NCBI GenBank assembly: GCA_021613375.1
Contig: CM038725.1
Location: forward strand, 37,639,824 to 37,703,823
DNA length: 64,000 bases
Origin: Megaleporinus macrocephalus
Lineage: Eukaryota; Chordata; Actinopteri; Characiformes; Anostomidae
Direction: 5' to 3'
Shown: positions 1 through 13,669 of the stretch, piece by piece
How the letters are laid out: each line of letters opens with the position of its first letter
How positions within the stretch are numbered: the first letter of the stretch is position 1
The notes under the pieces: generated by a model
Seen by the model: only the letters and a program-made list of their open reading frames with translations
Database searches by the model: none
Told to the model about the DNA's origin: nothing
Translations under genes and position numbers: made by a program

Positions 1-3000
1 GTAATACTGTCTGACACTGGTAATACTGTCTGACACAGTCTAATACTGTCTGACACTGGTAACACTGTCTGACACTGGTAATACTGTCTGACACTGGTAA
101 TACTGTCTGACACTGGTAATACTGTCTGACACAGTCTAATACTGTCTGACACTGGTAATACTGTCTGACACTGGTAATACTGTCTGACACAGTCTAATAC
201 TGTCTGACACTGGTAATACTGTCTGACACTGGTAATACTGTCTGACACTGGTAATACTGTCTAACTCTCGTAGCACTGACTGACACTGGTAGCACTGACT
301 GACACTGGTAGCACTGACTGACACTGGTAACACTGTCTGACACTGGTAATACTGACTGACACTGGTAATACTGTCTGACACTCGTAATACTGTCTGACAC
401 TGGTAGCACTGTCTAACTCTCGTAGCACTGACTGACACTGGTAGCACTGACTGACACTGGTAACACTGTCTGACACTGGTAATACTGACTGACACTGGTA
501 ATACTGACTGACACTGGCAATACTGTCTGACACTCGTAATACTGTCTGACACTGGTAGCACTGTCTAACTCTCGTAGCACTGACTGACACTGGTAGCACT
601 GACTGACACTGGTAACACTGTCTGACACTGGTAGCACTGTCTGACACTGGTAGCACTGACTGACAAGGGTAGCACTGTCTGACACTGATAATACTGTCTG
701 ACACTGGTAGCACTGTCTAACACTGGTAGCACTGTCTGACACTGGTAATACTGTCTGACACTGGTAGCACTGTCTAACTCTCGTAGCACTGTCTGACACT
801 GATAATACTGTCTGACACTGGTAGCACTGTCTAACACTGGTAGCATTGTCTGACACTGGTAATACTGTCTGACACTGGTAGCACTGTCTAACACTGGTAG
901 CATTGTCTGACACTGGTAGCACTGTCTGACACTGGCAATACTGTCTGACACTGGTAGCACTGTCTAACTCTCGTAGCACTGACTGACACTGGTAATACTG
1001 TCTGACACTGGTAATACTGACTGACACTGGCAATACTGTCTGACACTGGTAATACTGACTGACACTGGTAATACTGTCTGACACTGGTAATACTGTCTGA
1101 CACTGGTAATACTGTCTGACACTGGTAATACTTTCTGACACTGGTAGCACTGTCTAACTCTCGTAGCACTGACTGACACTGGTAATACTGTCTGACACTG
1201 GTAATACTGTCTGACACTGGTAGCACTGTCTAAAACAGGCAGCACTGTCTGACACTTGTAGCACTGTCTAACTCTCGTAGCACTGACTGACACAGTCTAA
1301 TACTGTCTGACACTGGTAATACTGTCTGACACTGGTAATACTGTCTGACACTGGTAGCACTGTCTAACTCTCGTAGCACTGACTGACACTGGTAGCACTG
1401 ACTGACACTGGTAATACTGTCTGACACTGGTAGCACTGTCTGACACTGGTAGCACTGTCTAACTCTCGTAGCACTGACTGACACTGGTAGCACTGTCTGA
1501 CACTGGCAATACTGTCTGACACTGGTAGCACTGTCTGACACTGGTAGCACTGTCTGACACTGGTAGCACTGACTGACACTGGTAGCACTTTCTGACACTG
1601 GTAATACTGTCTGACACTGGTAGCACTGACTGACACTGGTAGCACTGACTGACACTGGTAGCACTGACTGACACTGGTAGCACTGACTGACACTGGTAGC
1701 ACTGACTGATACAGTCTAATACTGTCTGACACTGGTAGCACTGACTGACACTGGTAGCACTGACTGATACAGTCTAATACTGACTGACACTGGTAGCACT
1801 GACTGACACAGTCTAATACTGACTGACACTGGTAGCACTGACTGACACAGTCTAATACTGACTGACACTGGTAGCACTGACTGACACAGTCTAATGCTGA
1901 CACACTGGTAGCACTGACTGACACAGTCTAATACTGACTGACACTGGTAGCACTGACTGACACAGTCTAATACTGACTGACACTGGTAATACTGTCTGAC
2001 ACTGGTAATACTGTCTGACACTGGTAATACTGTCTAACTCTCGTAGCACTGACTGACACTGGTAATGCTTTCTGATACTGGTAATACTGTCTGACACTGG
2101 TAATACTGTCTGACACTGGTAGCACTGACTGACACTGGTATTACTGTCTGACACTGGTAATACTGTCTGACACTGGTAATACTGACTGACACTGGTAATA
2201 CTGTCTGACACTGGTAGCACTGACTGAGACTGGCAATACTGTCTGACACTGGTAGCACAGACTGACACTGGTAATACTGTCTGACACTGGTAGCACTGAC
2301 TGACACTGGTAATACTGTCTGACACTGGTAGCACTGACTGAGACTGGCAATACTGTCTGACACTGGTAGCACAGACTGACACTGGTAATACTGTCTGACA
2401 CTGGTAGCACTGACTGACACTGGTAATACTGTCTGACACTGGTAATACTGTCTGACACTGGTAGCACAGACTGACACTGGTAATACTGTCTGACACTGGT
2501 AACACTGTCTGACACTGGTAACACTGTCTGACACTGGTAACACTGTCTGACACTGGTAACACTGTCTAACATGGGTAACACAGTCTAACACTGGTAACAC
2601 TGTCTAACACTGGTAACACTGTCTAACACTGGTAGCACGGTCTAACACTGGTAGCACGGTCTAACACTGGTAGCACGGTCTAACACTGGTAGCACTGACA
2701 CTGGTAACACAGTCTGACACTGGTAACACAGTCTGACACTGGTAACACAGTCTAACACTGGTAACACAGTCTAACACTGGTAACACAGTCTAACACTGGT
2801 AACACTGTCTAACACTGCTAGCACGGTCTAACACTGGTAACACGGTCTAACACTGGTAACACTGTCTAACACTGGTAACACTGTCTAACACTGGCAATAC
2901 TGTCTGACACTGGTAACACTGTCTAACATGGGTAACACAGTCTGACACTGGCAATACTGTCTGACACTGGTAACACAGTCTAACACTGGTAACACAGTCT

Positions 3001-6000
3001 AACACTGGTAACACAGTCTAACACTGGTAACACTGTCTAACACTGCTAGCACGGTCTAACACTGGTAACACGGTCTAACACTGGTAACACTGTCTAACAC
3101 TGGTAACACTGTCTAACACTGGCAATACTGTCTGACACTGGTAACACTGTCTAACATGGGTAACACAGTCTGACACTGGTAATACTGTCTGACACTGGTA
3201 ACACTGTCTGACACTGGTAGCACTAACTGACACTGGTAGCACTGACTGACACTGGTAATACTGTCTGACACTGGTAATACTGTCTGACACTGGTAACACT
3301 GACTGACACTGGTAGCACTGTCTGACACTGGTAACACTGACTGACACTGGTAGCACTGTCTGACACTGGTAGCACTGTCTGACACTGGTAACACTGTCTG
3401 ACACTGGTAACACTGACTGACACTGGTAGCACTGTCTGACACTGGTAACACTGACTGACACTGGTAGCACTGTCTGACACTGGTAATACTGTCTAACACT
3501 GGTAATACTGTCTGACACTGGTAGCACTGTCTAAAACAGGCAGCACTGTCTGACACTTGTAGCACTGTCTAACTCTCGTAGCACTGACTGACACAGTCTA
3601 ATACTGTCTGACACTGGTAATACTGTCTGACACTGGTAGCACTGTCTAACTCTCGTAGCACTGACTGACACTGGTAGCACTGACTGACACTGGTAATACT
3701 GTCTGACACTGGTAGCACTGTCTGACACTGGTAGCACTGTCTAACTCTCGTAGCACTGACTGACACTGGTAGCACTGTCTGACACTGGCAATACTGTCTG
3801 ACACTGGTAGCACTGTCTGACACTGGTAGCACTGACTGACACTGGTAGCACTTTCTGACACTGGTAATACTGTCTGACACTGGTAGCACTGACTGACACT
3901 GGTAGCACTGACTGACACTGGTAGCACTGACTGACACTGGTAGCACTGACTGATACAGTCTAATACTGTCTGACACTGGTAGCACTGACTGACACTGGTA
4001 GCACTGACTGACACAGTCTAATACTGACTGACACTGGTAGCACTGACTGACACAGTCTAATACTGACTGACACTGGTAGCACTGACTGACACAGTCTAAT
4101 GCTGACTGACACTGGTAGCACTGACTGACACAGTCTAATACTGACTGACACTGGTAGCACTGACTGACACAGTCTAATACTGACTGACACTGGTAATACT
4201 GTCTGACACTGGTAATACTGTCTGACACTGGTAATACTGTCTAACTCTCGTAGCACTGACTGACACTGGTAATGCTTTCTGATACTGGTAATACTGTCTG
4301 ACACTGGTAATACTGTCTGACACTGGTAATACTGTCTAACTCTCTTAGCGCTGACTGACACTGGTAATACTGTCTGAAACTGGTAGCACTGACTGACACT
4401 GGTAATACTGTCTGACACTGGTAGCACTGACTGACACTGGTAATACTGTCTGACACTGGTAATACTGTCTGACACTGGTAGCACTGACTGACACTGGTAT
4501 TACTGTCTGACACTGGTAATACTGTCTGACACTGGTAATACTGACTGACACTGGTAATACTGTCTGACACTGGTAGCACTGACTGAGACTGGCAATACTG
4601 TCTGACACTGGTAGCACAGACTGACACTGGTAATACTGTCTGACACTGGTAGCACTGACTGACACTGGTAATACTGTCTGACACTGGTAATACTGTCTGA
4701 CACTGGTAGCACAGACTGACACTGGTAATACTGTCTGACACTGGTAACACTGTCTGACACTGGTAACACTGTCTGACACTGGTAACACTGTCTGACACTG
4801 GTAATACTGTCTGACACTGGTAACACTGTCTAACATGGGTAACACAGTCTGACAATGGTAACACAGTCTAACACTGGTAACACTGTCTAACACTGGTAAC
4901 ACTGTCTAACACTGGTAGCACGGTCTAACACTGGTAGCACTGTCTAACACTGGTAGCACTGTCTAACACTGGTAGCACTAACACTGGTAACACAGTCTAA
5001 CACTGGTAACACTGTCTAACACTGGTAACACAGTCTAACACTGATAACACAGTCTAACACTGATAACACAGTCTAACACTGGTAACACTGTCTAACACTG
5101 TCTAACACTGGTAACACTGTCTAACACTGGTAACACTGTCTAACACTGGTAACACTGTCTAACACTGGCAATACTGTCTGACACTGGTAACACTGTCTAA
5201 CATGGGTAACACAGTCTGACACTGGTAATACTGTCTGACACTGGTAACACAGTCTAACACTGGTAACACAGTCTAACACTGGTAACACAGTCTAACACTG
5301 GTAACACTGTCTAACACTGCTAGCACGGTCTAACACTGGTAACACGGTCTAACACTGGTAACACTGTCTAACACTGGTAACACTGTCTAACACTGGCAAT
5401 ACTGTCTGACACTGGTAATACTGTCTGACACTGGTAACACTGTCTGACACTGGTAGCACTAACTGACACTGGTAGCACTGACTGACACTGGTAATACTGT
5501 CTGACACTGGTAATACTGTCTGACACTGGTAACACTGTCTGACACTGGTAGCACTGACTGACACTGGTATTACTGTCTGACACTGGTAATACTGTCTGAC
5601 ACTGGTAATACTGACTGACACTGGTAATACTGTCTGACACTGGTAGCACTGACTGAGACTGGCAATACTGTCTGACACTGGTAGCACAGACTGATACTGG
5701 TAATACTGTCTGACACTGGTAGCACTGACTGACACTGGTAATACTGTCTGACACTGGTAATACTGTCTGACACTGGTAGCACAGACTGACACTGGTAATA
5801 CTGTCTGACACTGGTAACACTGTCTGACACTGGTAACACTGTCTGACACTGGTAATACTGTCTGACACTGGTAGCACTGTCTAACATGGGTAACACAGTC
5901 TGACACTGGTAACACAGTCTAACACTGGTAACACTGTCTAACACTGGTAACACTGTCTAACACTGGTAGCACGGTCTAACACTGGTAGCACGGTCTAACA

Positions 6001-7349
6001 CTGGTAGCACGGTCTAACACTGGTAGCACGGTCTAACACTGGTAGCACTGACACTGGTAACACAGTCTGACACTGGTAACACAGTCTAACACTGGTAACA
6101 CAGTCTAACACTGGTAACACAGTCTAACACTGGTAACACTGTCTAACACTGCTAGCACGGTCTAACACTGGTAACACGGTCTAACACTGGTAACACTGTC
6201 TAACACTGGTAACACTGTCTAACACTGGCAATACTGTCTGACACTGGTAACACTGTCTAACATGGGTAACACAGTCTGACACTGGTAACACAGTCTAACA
6301 CTGGTAACACAGTCTAACACTGGTAACACAGTCTAACACTGGTAACACAGTCTAACACTGGTAACACTGTCTAACACTGCTAGCACGGTCTAACACTGGT
6401 AACACGGTCTAACACTGGTAACACTGTCTAACACTGGTAACACTGTCTAACACTGGCAATACTGTCTGACACTGGTAACACTGTCTAACATGGGTAACAC
6501 AGTCTGACACTGGTAATACTGTCTGACACTGGTAACACTGTCTGACACTGGTAGCACTAACTGACACTGGTAGCACTGACTGACACTGGTAATACTGTCT
6601 GACACTGGTAACACTGACTGACACTGGTAGCACTGTCTGACACTGGTAACACTGACTGACACTGGTAGCACTGTCTGACACTGGTAGCACTGTCTGACAC
6701 TGGTAACACTGTCTGACACTGGTAACACTGACTGACACTGGTAGCACTGTCTGACACTGGTAAAACTGACTGACACTGGTAGCACTGTCTGACACTGGTA
6801 ATACTGTCTAACACTGGTAACACTGTCTGACACTGGTAGCACTGTCTGACACTGGTAACACTGACTGACACTGGTAGCACTGTCTGACACTGGTAATACT
6901 GTCTAACACTGGTAACACTGTCTGACACTGGTAACACTGACTGACACTGGTAGCACTGTCTGACACTGGTAGCACTGTCTAACACTGGTAGCACTGAATG
7001 ACACTGGTAACACTGTCTGACACTGGTAGCACTGTCTAACACTGGTAACACTGACTGACACTGGTAACACTGACTGACACTGGTAGCACTGTCTGACACT
7101 GGTAGCACTGTCTAACACTGGTAGCACTGACTAACACTGGTAGCACTGACTAACACTGGTAGCACTGTCTAACACTGGTAGCACTGTCTAACACTGGTAG
7201 CACTGTCTAACACTGGTAACACTGACTAACACTGGTAACACTGTCTAACACTGGTAGCACTGTCTAACACTGGTAGCACTGTCTAACACTGGTAACACTG
7301 TCTAACACTGGTAGCACTGTCTGACACTGGTAGCACGGTCTGACAGTGG
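1..7349. repeat. 19-bp minisatellite array, about 7.3 kb
   Basis: A tandem array of a 19-bp unit (gtaatactgtctgacactg and variants such as tagcactgactgacactgg) fills the start of the window and probably runs in from outside. Because 19 is not a multiple of 3, three units make 19 codons, and every frame of the minus strand stays open for long stretches, giving spurious proteins of up to 245 residues built of LPVSDSITSVRQYYQCQ-like units. Higher-order structure is visible: a rare variant containing taaaacaggcagcactg appears at 1231 and again at 3532 with similar surroundings, and a cluster holding ctgctagcacggtc appears near 2816, 3049, 5317, 6149 and 6382, so blocks were duplicated. The array lies where intron 1 of gene A would be if its first exon is upstream. 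Confidence 0.97.
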
Positions 7350-7576
7350 TAACATGAACAGCTGCAGTTTCAATGATGTTGAAGATCTCCAGCAGTGGTG
7401 TTGAGGTGATTAGGTCCTGTTGCAGGTTTAGAAGTAGTCTGTTTGTAGGTAGCAGATAGAAGATGATATAGTTTTACTGGAAGCAGATAAACTTCATTAT
7501 CTTCTCTTTATTTGTTTTGTATTGAATTTAATTTCACTCGTCTGTCTCTGTGTGTTTGTGTGTCTTTAGATCAGCC

Positions 7577-10500
7577 ATGCAGTCCTCCAGCCGAGCTGTC
7601 TGTACCCTGATCTCACTGGTCACTGCATTTATTACAGGTAAGCTCTGCTGCAGCTCCTCATCATCTGAATGACTTGAAGGAATTGACCTGGAATTTCAGT
7701 GCAGCTTAACATCATCTGTCTCTTCTTCTCTCTTCCAGTGACGGAATCAGTTTTTCCTTCAGTGACAGTGAAGATCAACGAGAATGCTACTCTGTCCTGC
7801 TCTGAGAAATGCTCTGGTTTGGTCAGATGGACTGTGTTCAGTAAACCCAAAGACACTCTGGCTGAGTGTGATCAGACTTCCTGCAGATCAGTGAAGGAGG
7901 GATATCAGATGATCCATCATCAGTACCTGAATGGAGATCTGTCTCTCACCATCACTGAGGTTGATTTCAGTAAGAGGAGCTGGTACACGTGTAACTGTGA
8001 TGGTAAAGATCTCTGTGACGTGACTCTTAAGATTGAGCGTAAGTGTTTATTCAAGTGTTCATTCAGCTGAAATGCTTTGTATCAGATTTGCTCTCAGTTG
8101 ATGAAGGTCCTGTTTGTTTCTCTTCTCAGCTTTAAACACCACAGTTCAGATACAACCTGGAGAGTCTCTGGTAATGAAGTTGGAAATATCAGATCCAGTG
8201 GAGGTGATTTATAACAGTACAGACCCAGCTGGACCGTCCAGTCTTCAGATCTGTGCAGTAGATGGACGTTCACTACAGTGTAAACCTGAATACACTCAGA
8301 GAGCTTTACTCCCATCTACCTTAGAGCTGAACAGCATGACTCCGTCTGATAGTGGAGTTTATACAGTGATGGACAAAAGGAATGAAGAGGTCATTCACAC
8401 CTACTCAGTGAGCGTCCCAGGTATGAGTTTAGTGTGATGTTTACAGTTTAAGCACTGTTTTAACTGGTGCTGGTATATGACTGGCTGCAGTTGTTGATAT
8501 TGAGGCGGAACTGAATTGGAGAAGTAATGTTTGTTTTTTCTCAATATTTTACTTTTCCAGTCTGAAATCACTATCTATTGTTCAACTTAGATGTGCCAGA
8601 CTCAGACTTACCTGACTCATATTAACCTGGCTTAAAATTACCTGACTCTAATTTACCCGCCTCAGACATGACCAAATCTCACTTGCTGGCTCAGACTTGC
8701 CCAACTCTTACTTACCCAACTTAAAATTACCCAACAAAGACAGGACCAAATTGCACTTGCCTGGCCCAGACTCACCTGATCAGTTTATACCTGACTCAAA
8801 ATCAGTCAATCTTTTTTCAAATCAGACTTGCTCGGCTCAGACTAACCCAAATACCTGACTCAAATTTACCCGACTCGAAATGACCCAGCTCTTGCTGTAG
8901 ACTTGTAGGCCAGATGTCCAGATCTGTAGTGTGTTAGATTTTCTGTGTAGTTCAGCTTACTTCTGTAGAAGATATTTATGGAGTTAATTTTGTACAAAAC
9001 ATTTTGTAAAAAGATCTAAATAAGAGAATAAAATCCAGAGCAAAATGTTGAATATCAGAGTCTCTGAATGAAATGTAATCAATGAAATTAAACTGAATTT
9101 TATAAATATTATTACCCACTTCATTCTTTTGCTGTACTGACTGTACAGGGGGTGTGTCTTAGAAGTGGGCGTTCACCTGCACTCTTTATTGGTCGACTGA
9201 TTTAAAGTGATAGGTCTTCTAAATACGTAACTACTCTATGAGAACCACCACCAGCGGAACACAGTGATGTGTCAGTTGTAGCTCTGCATTGACGTACCTG
9301 ACTTTCTGATTGATGATTGTTATTTTACTTTACAGATGTTATATTACATGTTTAGGTTTTTGTGTTGATGAAACGGGGATTGTCTGCAAAAACAGAAACC
9401 TAGTTGTTAAACGAAACTCTACCTTTTGGGTTTGCAGTGTTAGAACTAGCCAGACTAGCAGCGCCCTCTACAGCTCACTAGTAGAAAATCAGTAAAGGCT
9501 CCAGGATGTGATGTTACTGTGATTTTTAAATATGTTGCAGTGCTGTGATCACATTAATTACAGTATATGTAGTTTATTACCTTTTTCAGCTTTTTCAGAG
9601 TTTTTCCCCAAAGGGGAACCTTCTCACCATCTCTCTTATCTAATGAGATAAAGTTTACAGTCTAGCTTTTATTATTTATATAGCAGTAAAATGAGATTTT
9701 CAAGCAGAAATATTGACTAATACTGTCAAAAAGACTTTGCTTTACACACTTTATAAACTAACAACCTGATCTGAAGCAGCACTGTTCTATAAAGTTGTGC
9801 TGAGATAGTCTTCATCACCAGCAGAACATGATGGTCCACATTGAAATGTTGCCGTGATTAAATCTGACTGTTTATCAGCATCTATCGGCAGCAGTAGCTC
9901 ATAATTTGTAACCACTTGTGTCAGTCCTGTGTTATTTCCATCGACCAGCACATCTGATCGGCTTATGAAGGTCTCGGTAACTGATAAGCTGGATCAGGTA
10001 TTTTAGGGTAAGGGGTAGTTGAGGCCCTGTGGAGATGTTGGTCACCCAATGCAGGGTTAATTGAACAATGATTTAATCGGTTGACCAAAAGAAAGTGCAG
10101 AAGGTCCACTTCTAAGACCCGCCCACTGTTCCCAAAGAAATCAGCCAATAGAAATAGACATTGAGTTGTACGTTTATCGGAATGAGTAATGAAGTCAAGT
10201 CTGATTAACTCTTATTTATCATTATTTGGGACTTACTCTGGTACTTAAGATTTTGTATTTGGGCACAAATTTCACTCCATACATATCAGCCGTTGCGACA
10301 GCGTCACCCTGCAAGACTTGTTGTAGTGAAATATAATTTGGTGGCATTAAATAAATATCAGATTTAATTAACTGCTAATAGATTTAAATTCTACAGAAGA
10401 GTAAAGAAGCTAAACTATCCAGAGGATGTTCAGATCCCAGCTCAGTGGATTTGGCGGAAACTGCTGAGCTACTGATGATGTCCAGTTTGAGGTCTTGCAT

Positions 10501-10871
10501 TGTGATGTTGTTGTGATGTGTTTATCAGGTGATTCTGAAGAACAAAGTCAGATCCATAAGTCCCCTCGAACCCGTCGCAGTGCTCCGTCTGGTAGGCATT
10601 ACATTTATATGCTTATTACTGATTATACAGGGAGTCAGACTGTGTTACACTAGAGCTGTTGGAGTGTTTTTGTATCAGACAGTGTGTTTAGAATGATTTT
10701 GAATGTTGTGTGTTTGTGTTTGTAGATGAACAGCGCTCTGTGTGTGGAGATCAGGGAGCTGCTGCTTTACACTGGGTGACTGCACTACTGGTGATGTCAC
10801 TGGTAGCTCTGTGTGTATCAGCGGTGATGATCATACGGCTGAGGTCAGAAGTTAAGCGGCTCCAGGTGTGA
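7577..10871 (+). CDS. Gene A: two-Ig-domain type I membrane receptor, type A, intact
   Basis: Predicted coding exons are 7577-7637 (leader), 7739-8038 (D1), 8130-8420 (D2), 10529-10591 (stalk) and 10726-10871 (transmembrane and tail). All have GT-AG borders and phase 1 junctions, and join to 287 codons including the stop (286 aa). Residues 1-20 form a hydrophobic leader (MQSSSRAVCTLISLVTAFIT). D1 (21-120) is Ig V-like with the LSC, VRW and WYTC motifs and seven cysteines. D2 (121-217) is Ig-like but has DSGVYTV where the second canonical cysteine should be. The stalk (218-238) is hydrophilic with an RTRR stretch. A helix lies at about 255-275, followed by the tail RLRSEVKRLQV. There is no ITIM, ITAM or charged helix residue. 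The leader exon is preceded by a splice acceptor ending at 7569, so a first exon should lie upstream of the satellite. NAT and NST glycosylation sequons are present. The family name is unassigned. Confidence 0.85.
8421..10528. other. Long D2-stalk intron of gene A
   Basis: Noncoding DNA between the D2 and stalk exons. Positions 8590-8890 hold a loose repetition of gactcaaatttaccc-like words. The rest shows no convincing domain, exon or mobile element; short open frames at 9310-9495 and on the minus strand at 9963-10148 look random. Confidence 0.6.
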
Positions 10872-13669
10872 TCAGAAGGGGACACGGACAGTAACCTCCG
10901 AATTTAAGATAGAAATGAATGAACAGGCCATCCAGGCAGAAGAGGAAGCTGTCACCCCGCCCACACACACCTCCTGAAACCCCGAGATATTATTCTCAAC
11001 CGTTCTTTCTCTCTTTTGCTGTACACGTAGTGAAGTAGCTAAAGAAAAAGATAAGTATTACTTCTATGTGAAGAGTTTAGGGTTAAAGATGGGCTGCAGT
11101 TAATTTTTATTCGTACAGTATTGCATTTATAGAGTTGCATCGTCTAATCAAGCATTATAAGATATCTGATGACGTGAATATGACTCATGACCTCGTTCTA
11201 CAGCCTCAAACCCGTGAGCTGTTCCTTTATATAACAGTTAAGAACCAAATTAGCTATTCCTGCTTTGTGTTTATTACTGTTCACATCATCGCTGTCCAAT
11301 GAAAATCTCAATTTTTGACAATTTTTATATTCCCACATCATTTACGTCCTATGATTTGGTCGTAGAATGAAACACTGGGAAACTTGTATATATGAATATA
11401 TTGTTGAGTGTGTTACATGACAATCTGCCTGTAGGTGTACGCTAATCCAATTTTTTAAGCTAGTTCACTTATAGTTCTATTTTTAAAAAATCATTCTGTT
11501 ACAGTTACTGAGTTCTCGGAAAGACTGCACCACAGTATTAGGGATTAAGCCTAGTCCTGGACTACACTCTGTTATATGGAAAGGAATTAGTGTCTCATTG
11601 CAATGCAGTTCCAATGCACACGTTTTCCTCAGTAACGTACTGATTTTGTGTAGGTACCAAAACCAAACTCAGTACATTCACTGTGATCTAGTCTGGGTGG
11701 TGCAGAATGGGTGGCATAATGAAGTGGAATCACTGTCCAATCACAGTCCTCTACAGAGCTGGGCTGAGAAACCAGTTTGAAGTAATTAAAGTAGTGATGA
11801 CAAAAACCAGCCACTATGGAACACAAGCCAGTGTATCTTTAGTGCCGGTCCCAAGCCCGGGTAAATGGTGAGGGTTGGCATCCCACGTCAAACACTTTAC
11901 CATAACTAACATGTGAGTTCATCTAAGTGACGCTGTAGATGGAGGACTCGCGGTGGCGCCCCCTGAAAAGAAGAAGTAGTTAATCCCTGACCGGGAAACC
12001 AGTCATATGACTGATAGAAGCTCTTTATTGGAAGAAAAATTTGATTTGATTTTGATTTGATAGACATATGTATAGTAAGTCTTATCCATTGTGTGTTACT
12101 TTTTTTGTTGTTTGGTGTTTGCATTTTGACAGCGTTCGCAATTCATGCGCTGTGTTTGTTGTTAGTAACAGGCTCTGGTTGTTAGGTGGTCTGGGTCTTT
12201 CACTGTGTTAAGGCTTGTGTTGAGATGCCTGTTCAGAAATATCCCGAGCTCTCACCTCGCTGGAGCGTCGGGTAGCTCACACCAGCTTTAAACATGAGGT
12301 CAGTGATGAAACCAGTGAACAACAACGATGATCATATACATGTAATAAAACAGCTTTAGTGTAATGTGTTGTTATGGTAACAGACTAGGAGGGTTTGGGT
12401 TAGCTAACGTTTATATTAACTTTAGTCAGAAAGTACTCTGAAACGTAAAGTTACATTACTCTCTGGCCACGCCCCAAACTGCAGACTGCTACTACACTAA
12501 ATACGTGAAAAATAAAAAATAATAAATAAAATAAATACATTTATGAATAAATAAAAGGACACCATCATTAGAAGTACTGTCAGTAGTGCAGTATGTAATG
12601 TTCCAGAGGGCGCTGTTTGGGACACAGCCTTACTGTCTAACATTAATGTTAGTCTAGTCTAGTCAGGAAACTTTAACATAATTCATTTCATTTCAGAATT
12701 ATACTCCAAATAAAATAATATATATTTTAGTTATATATGTATATAATCCAGACGCTGCATGTACAATACAGAAGTTTTCTAACAGCAGTACCATGTAAGG
12801 TGGAGTATCTAGTTTAGTTTGTAAAGTGATCTTTAATTGGATTTATCTAATAATAATCAGACGTACAGATAATGCTGTAGTTTGTTTATTAATTTGTTTT
12901 TTACTGTAATTCCACAAATGTTGTTCTTCGTCACTATACATACAGTGATTTACTACCTTACCTACAGTGGAATTAGCTTATAGCTAATACTTTAGGGGAT
13001 AGGGTGGGCTTTGATTTATAAATGTAAATGTATAACATGTATATGTTTGTTGTTTTAAAAATAAAATCCATTACATGTTTATTGTGTGTGATATATTAAT
13101 TTTGGGTGGTTTTAAACTGTGATCTAAATTGTAGGGTTCTCACAACCCCATGCCTTGCAGAGGTCAGATGACCATTTGGTATATACTGTTAAATTGTTTG
13201 TGTGATCTGCATTAATAAAAAATAATTTGTTTATTAGAAATTAATTAATTAAATTAATTAATATTTTTAAACTTAATGTTTTTTTTTATTTCTGTAAACA
13301 GTCTACTGCAGGTCATTTGTCCTAATGCACTTTAAATTGATCAGACTTTAAATTGGTATATTGATCAGATACTTATATTTACTTGATGTGAGCGTTTAAC
13401 AAACTGCAGGTTTGAATGTGATCATATAGACTTTAAATCATCCACAAGTTGTGATGGCATGTACAGTCCAGGTAAGAAGGAGAGGAGCCTTTGAAGCTGT
13501 GTATAGTGGATGTCCACAGTAAAACAAGTATCTCCAAAATGCCGACAGGCGAGGCCAAACACTTTCAATGGAAGTCAGTGGACCCAGAATTTTGGAGCAT
13601 TTCTTTTGGTCCATTAACCATTAAATTTTCAGTGAATATGACGAACACACACCACATGGTCCCCAATTG
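10872..13669. other. 3' flank of gene A and intergenic DNA
   Basis: AT-rich noncoding sequence after the gene A stop. Scattered aataaa words occur near 12345 and 12485-12560, where the sequence is a low-complexity aataaa/aataat tract. No conserved coding motif was seen; short ORFs at 11598-11826 and 11906-12124 have no recognisable domain. Confidence 0.6.

Noticed and set aside
136..7127. Many long minus-strand frames of LPVSDSITSVRQYYQCQ-type repeats
   Set aside because: They follow from translating a 19-bp satellite; all three frames are open and overlap, with no unique start, signal peptide or end.
1..7349. CRISPR-like array
   Set aside because: Units are contiguous 19-bp repeats without unique spacers, in an animal genome context.
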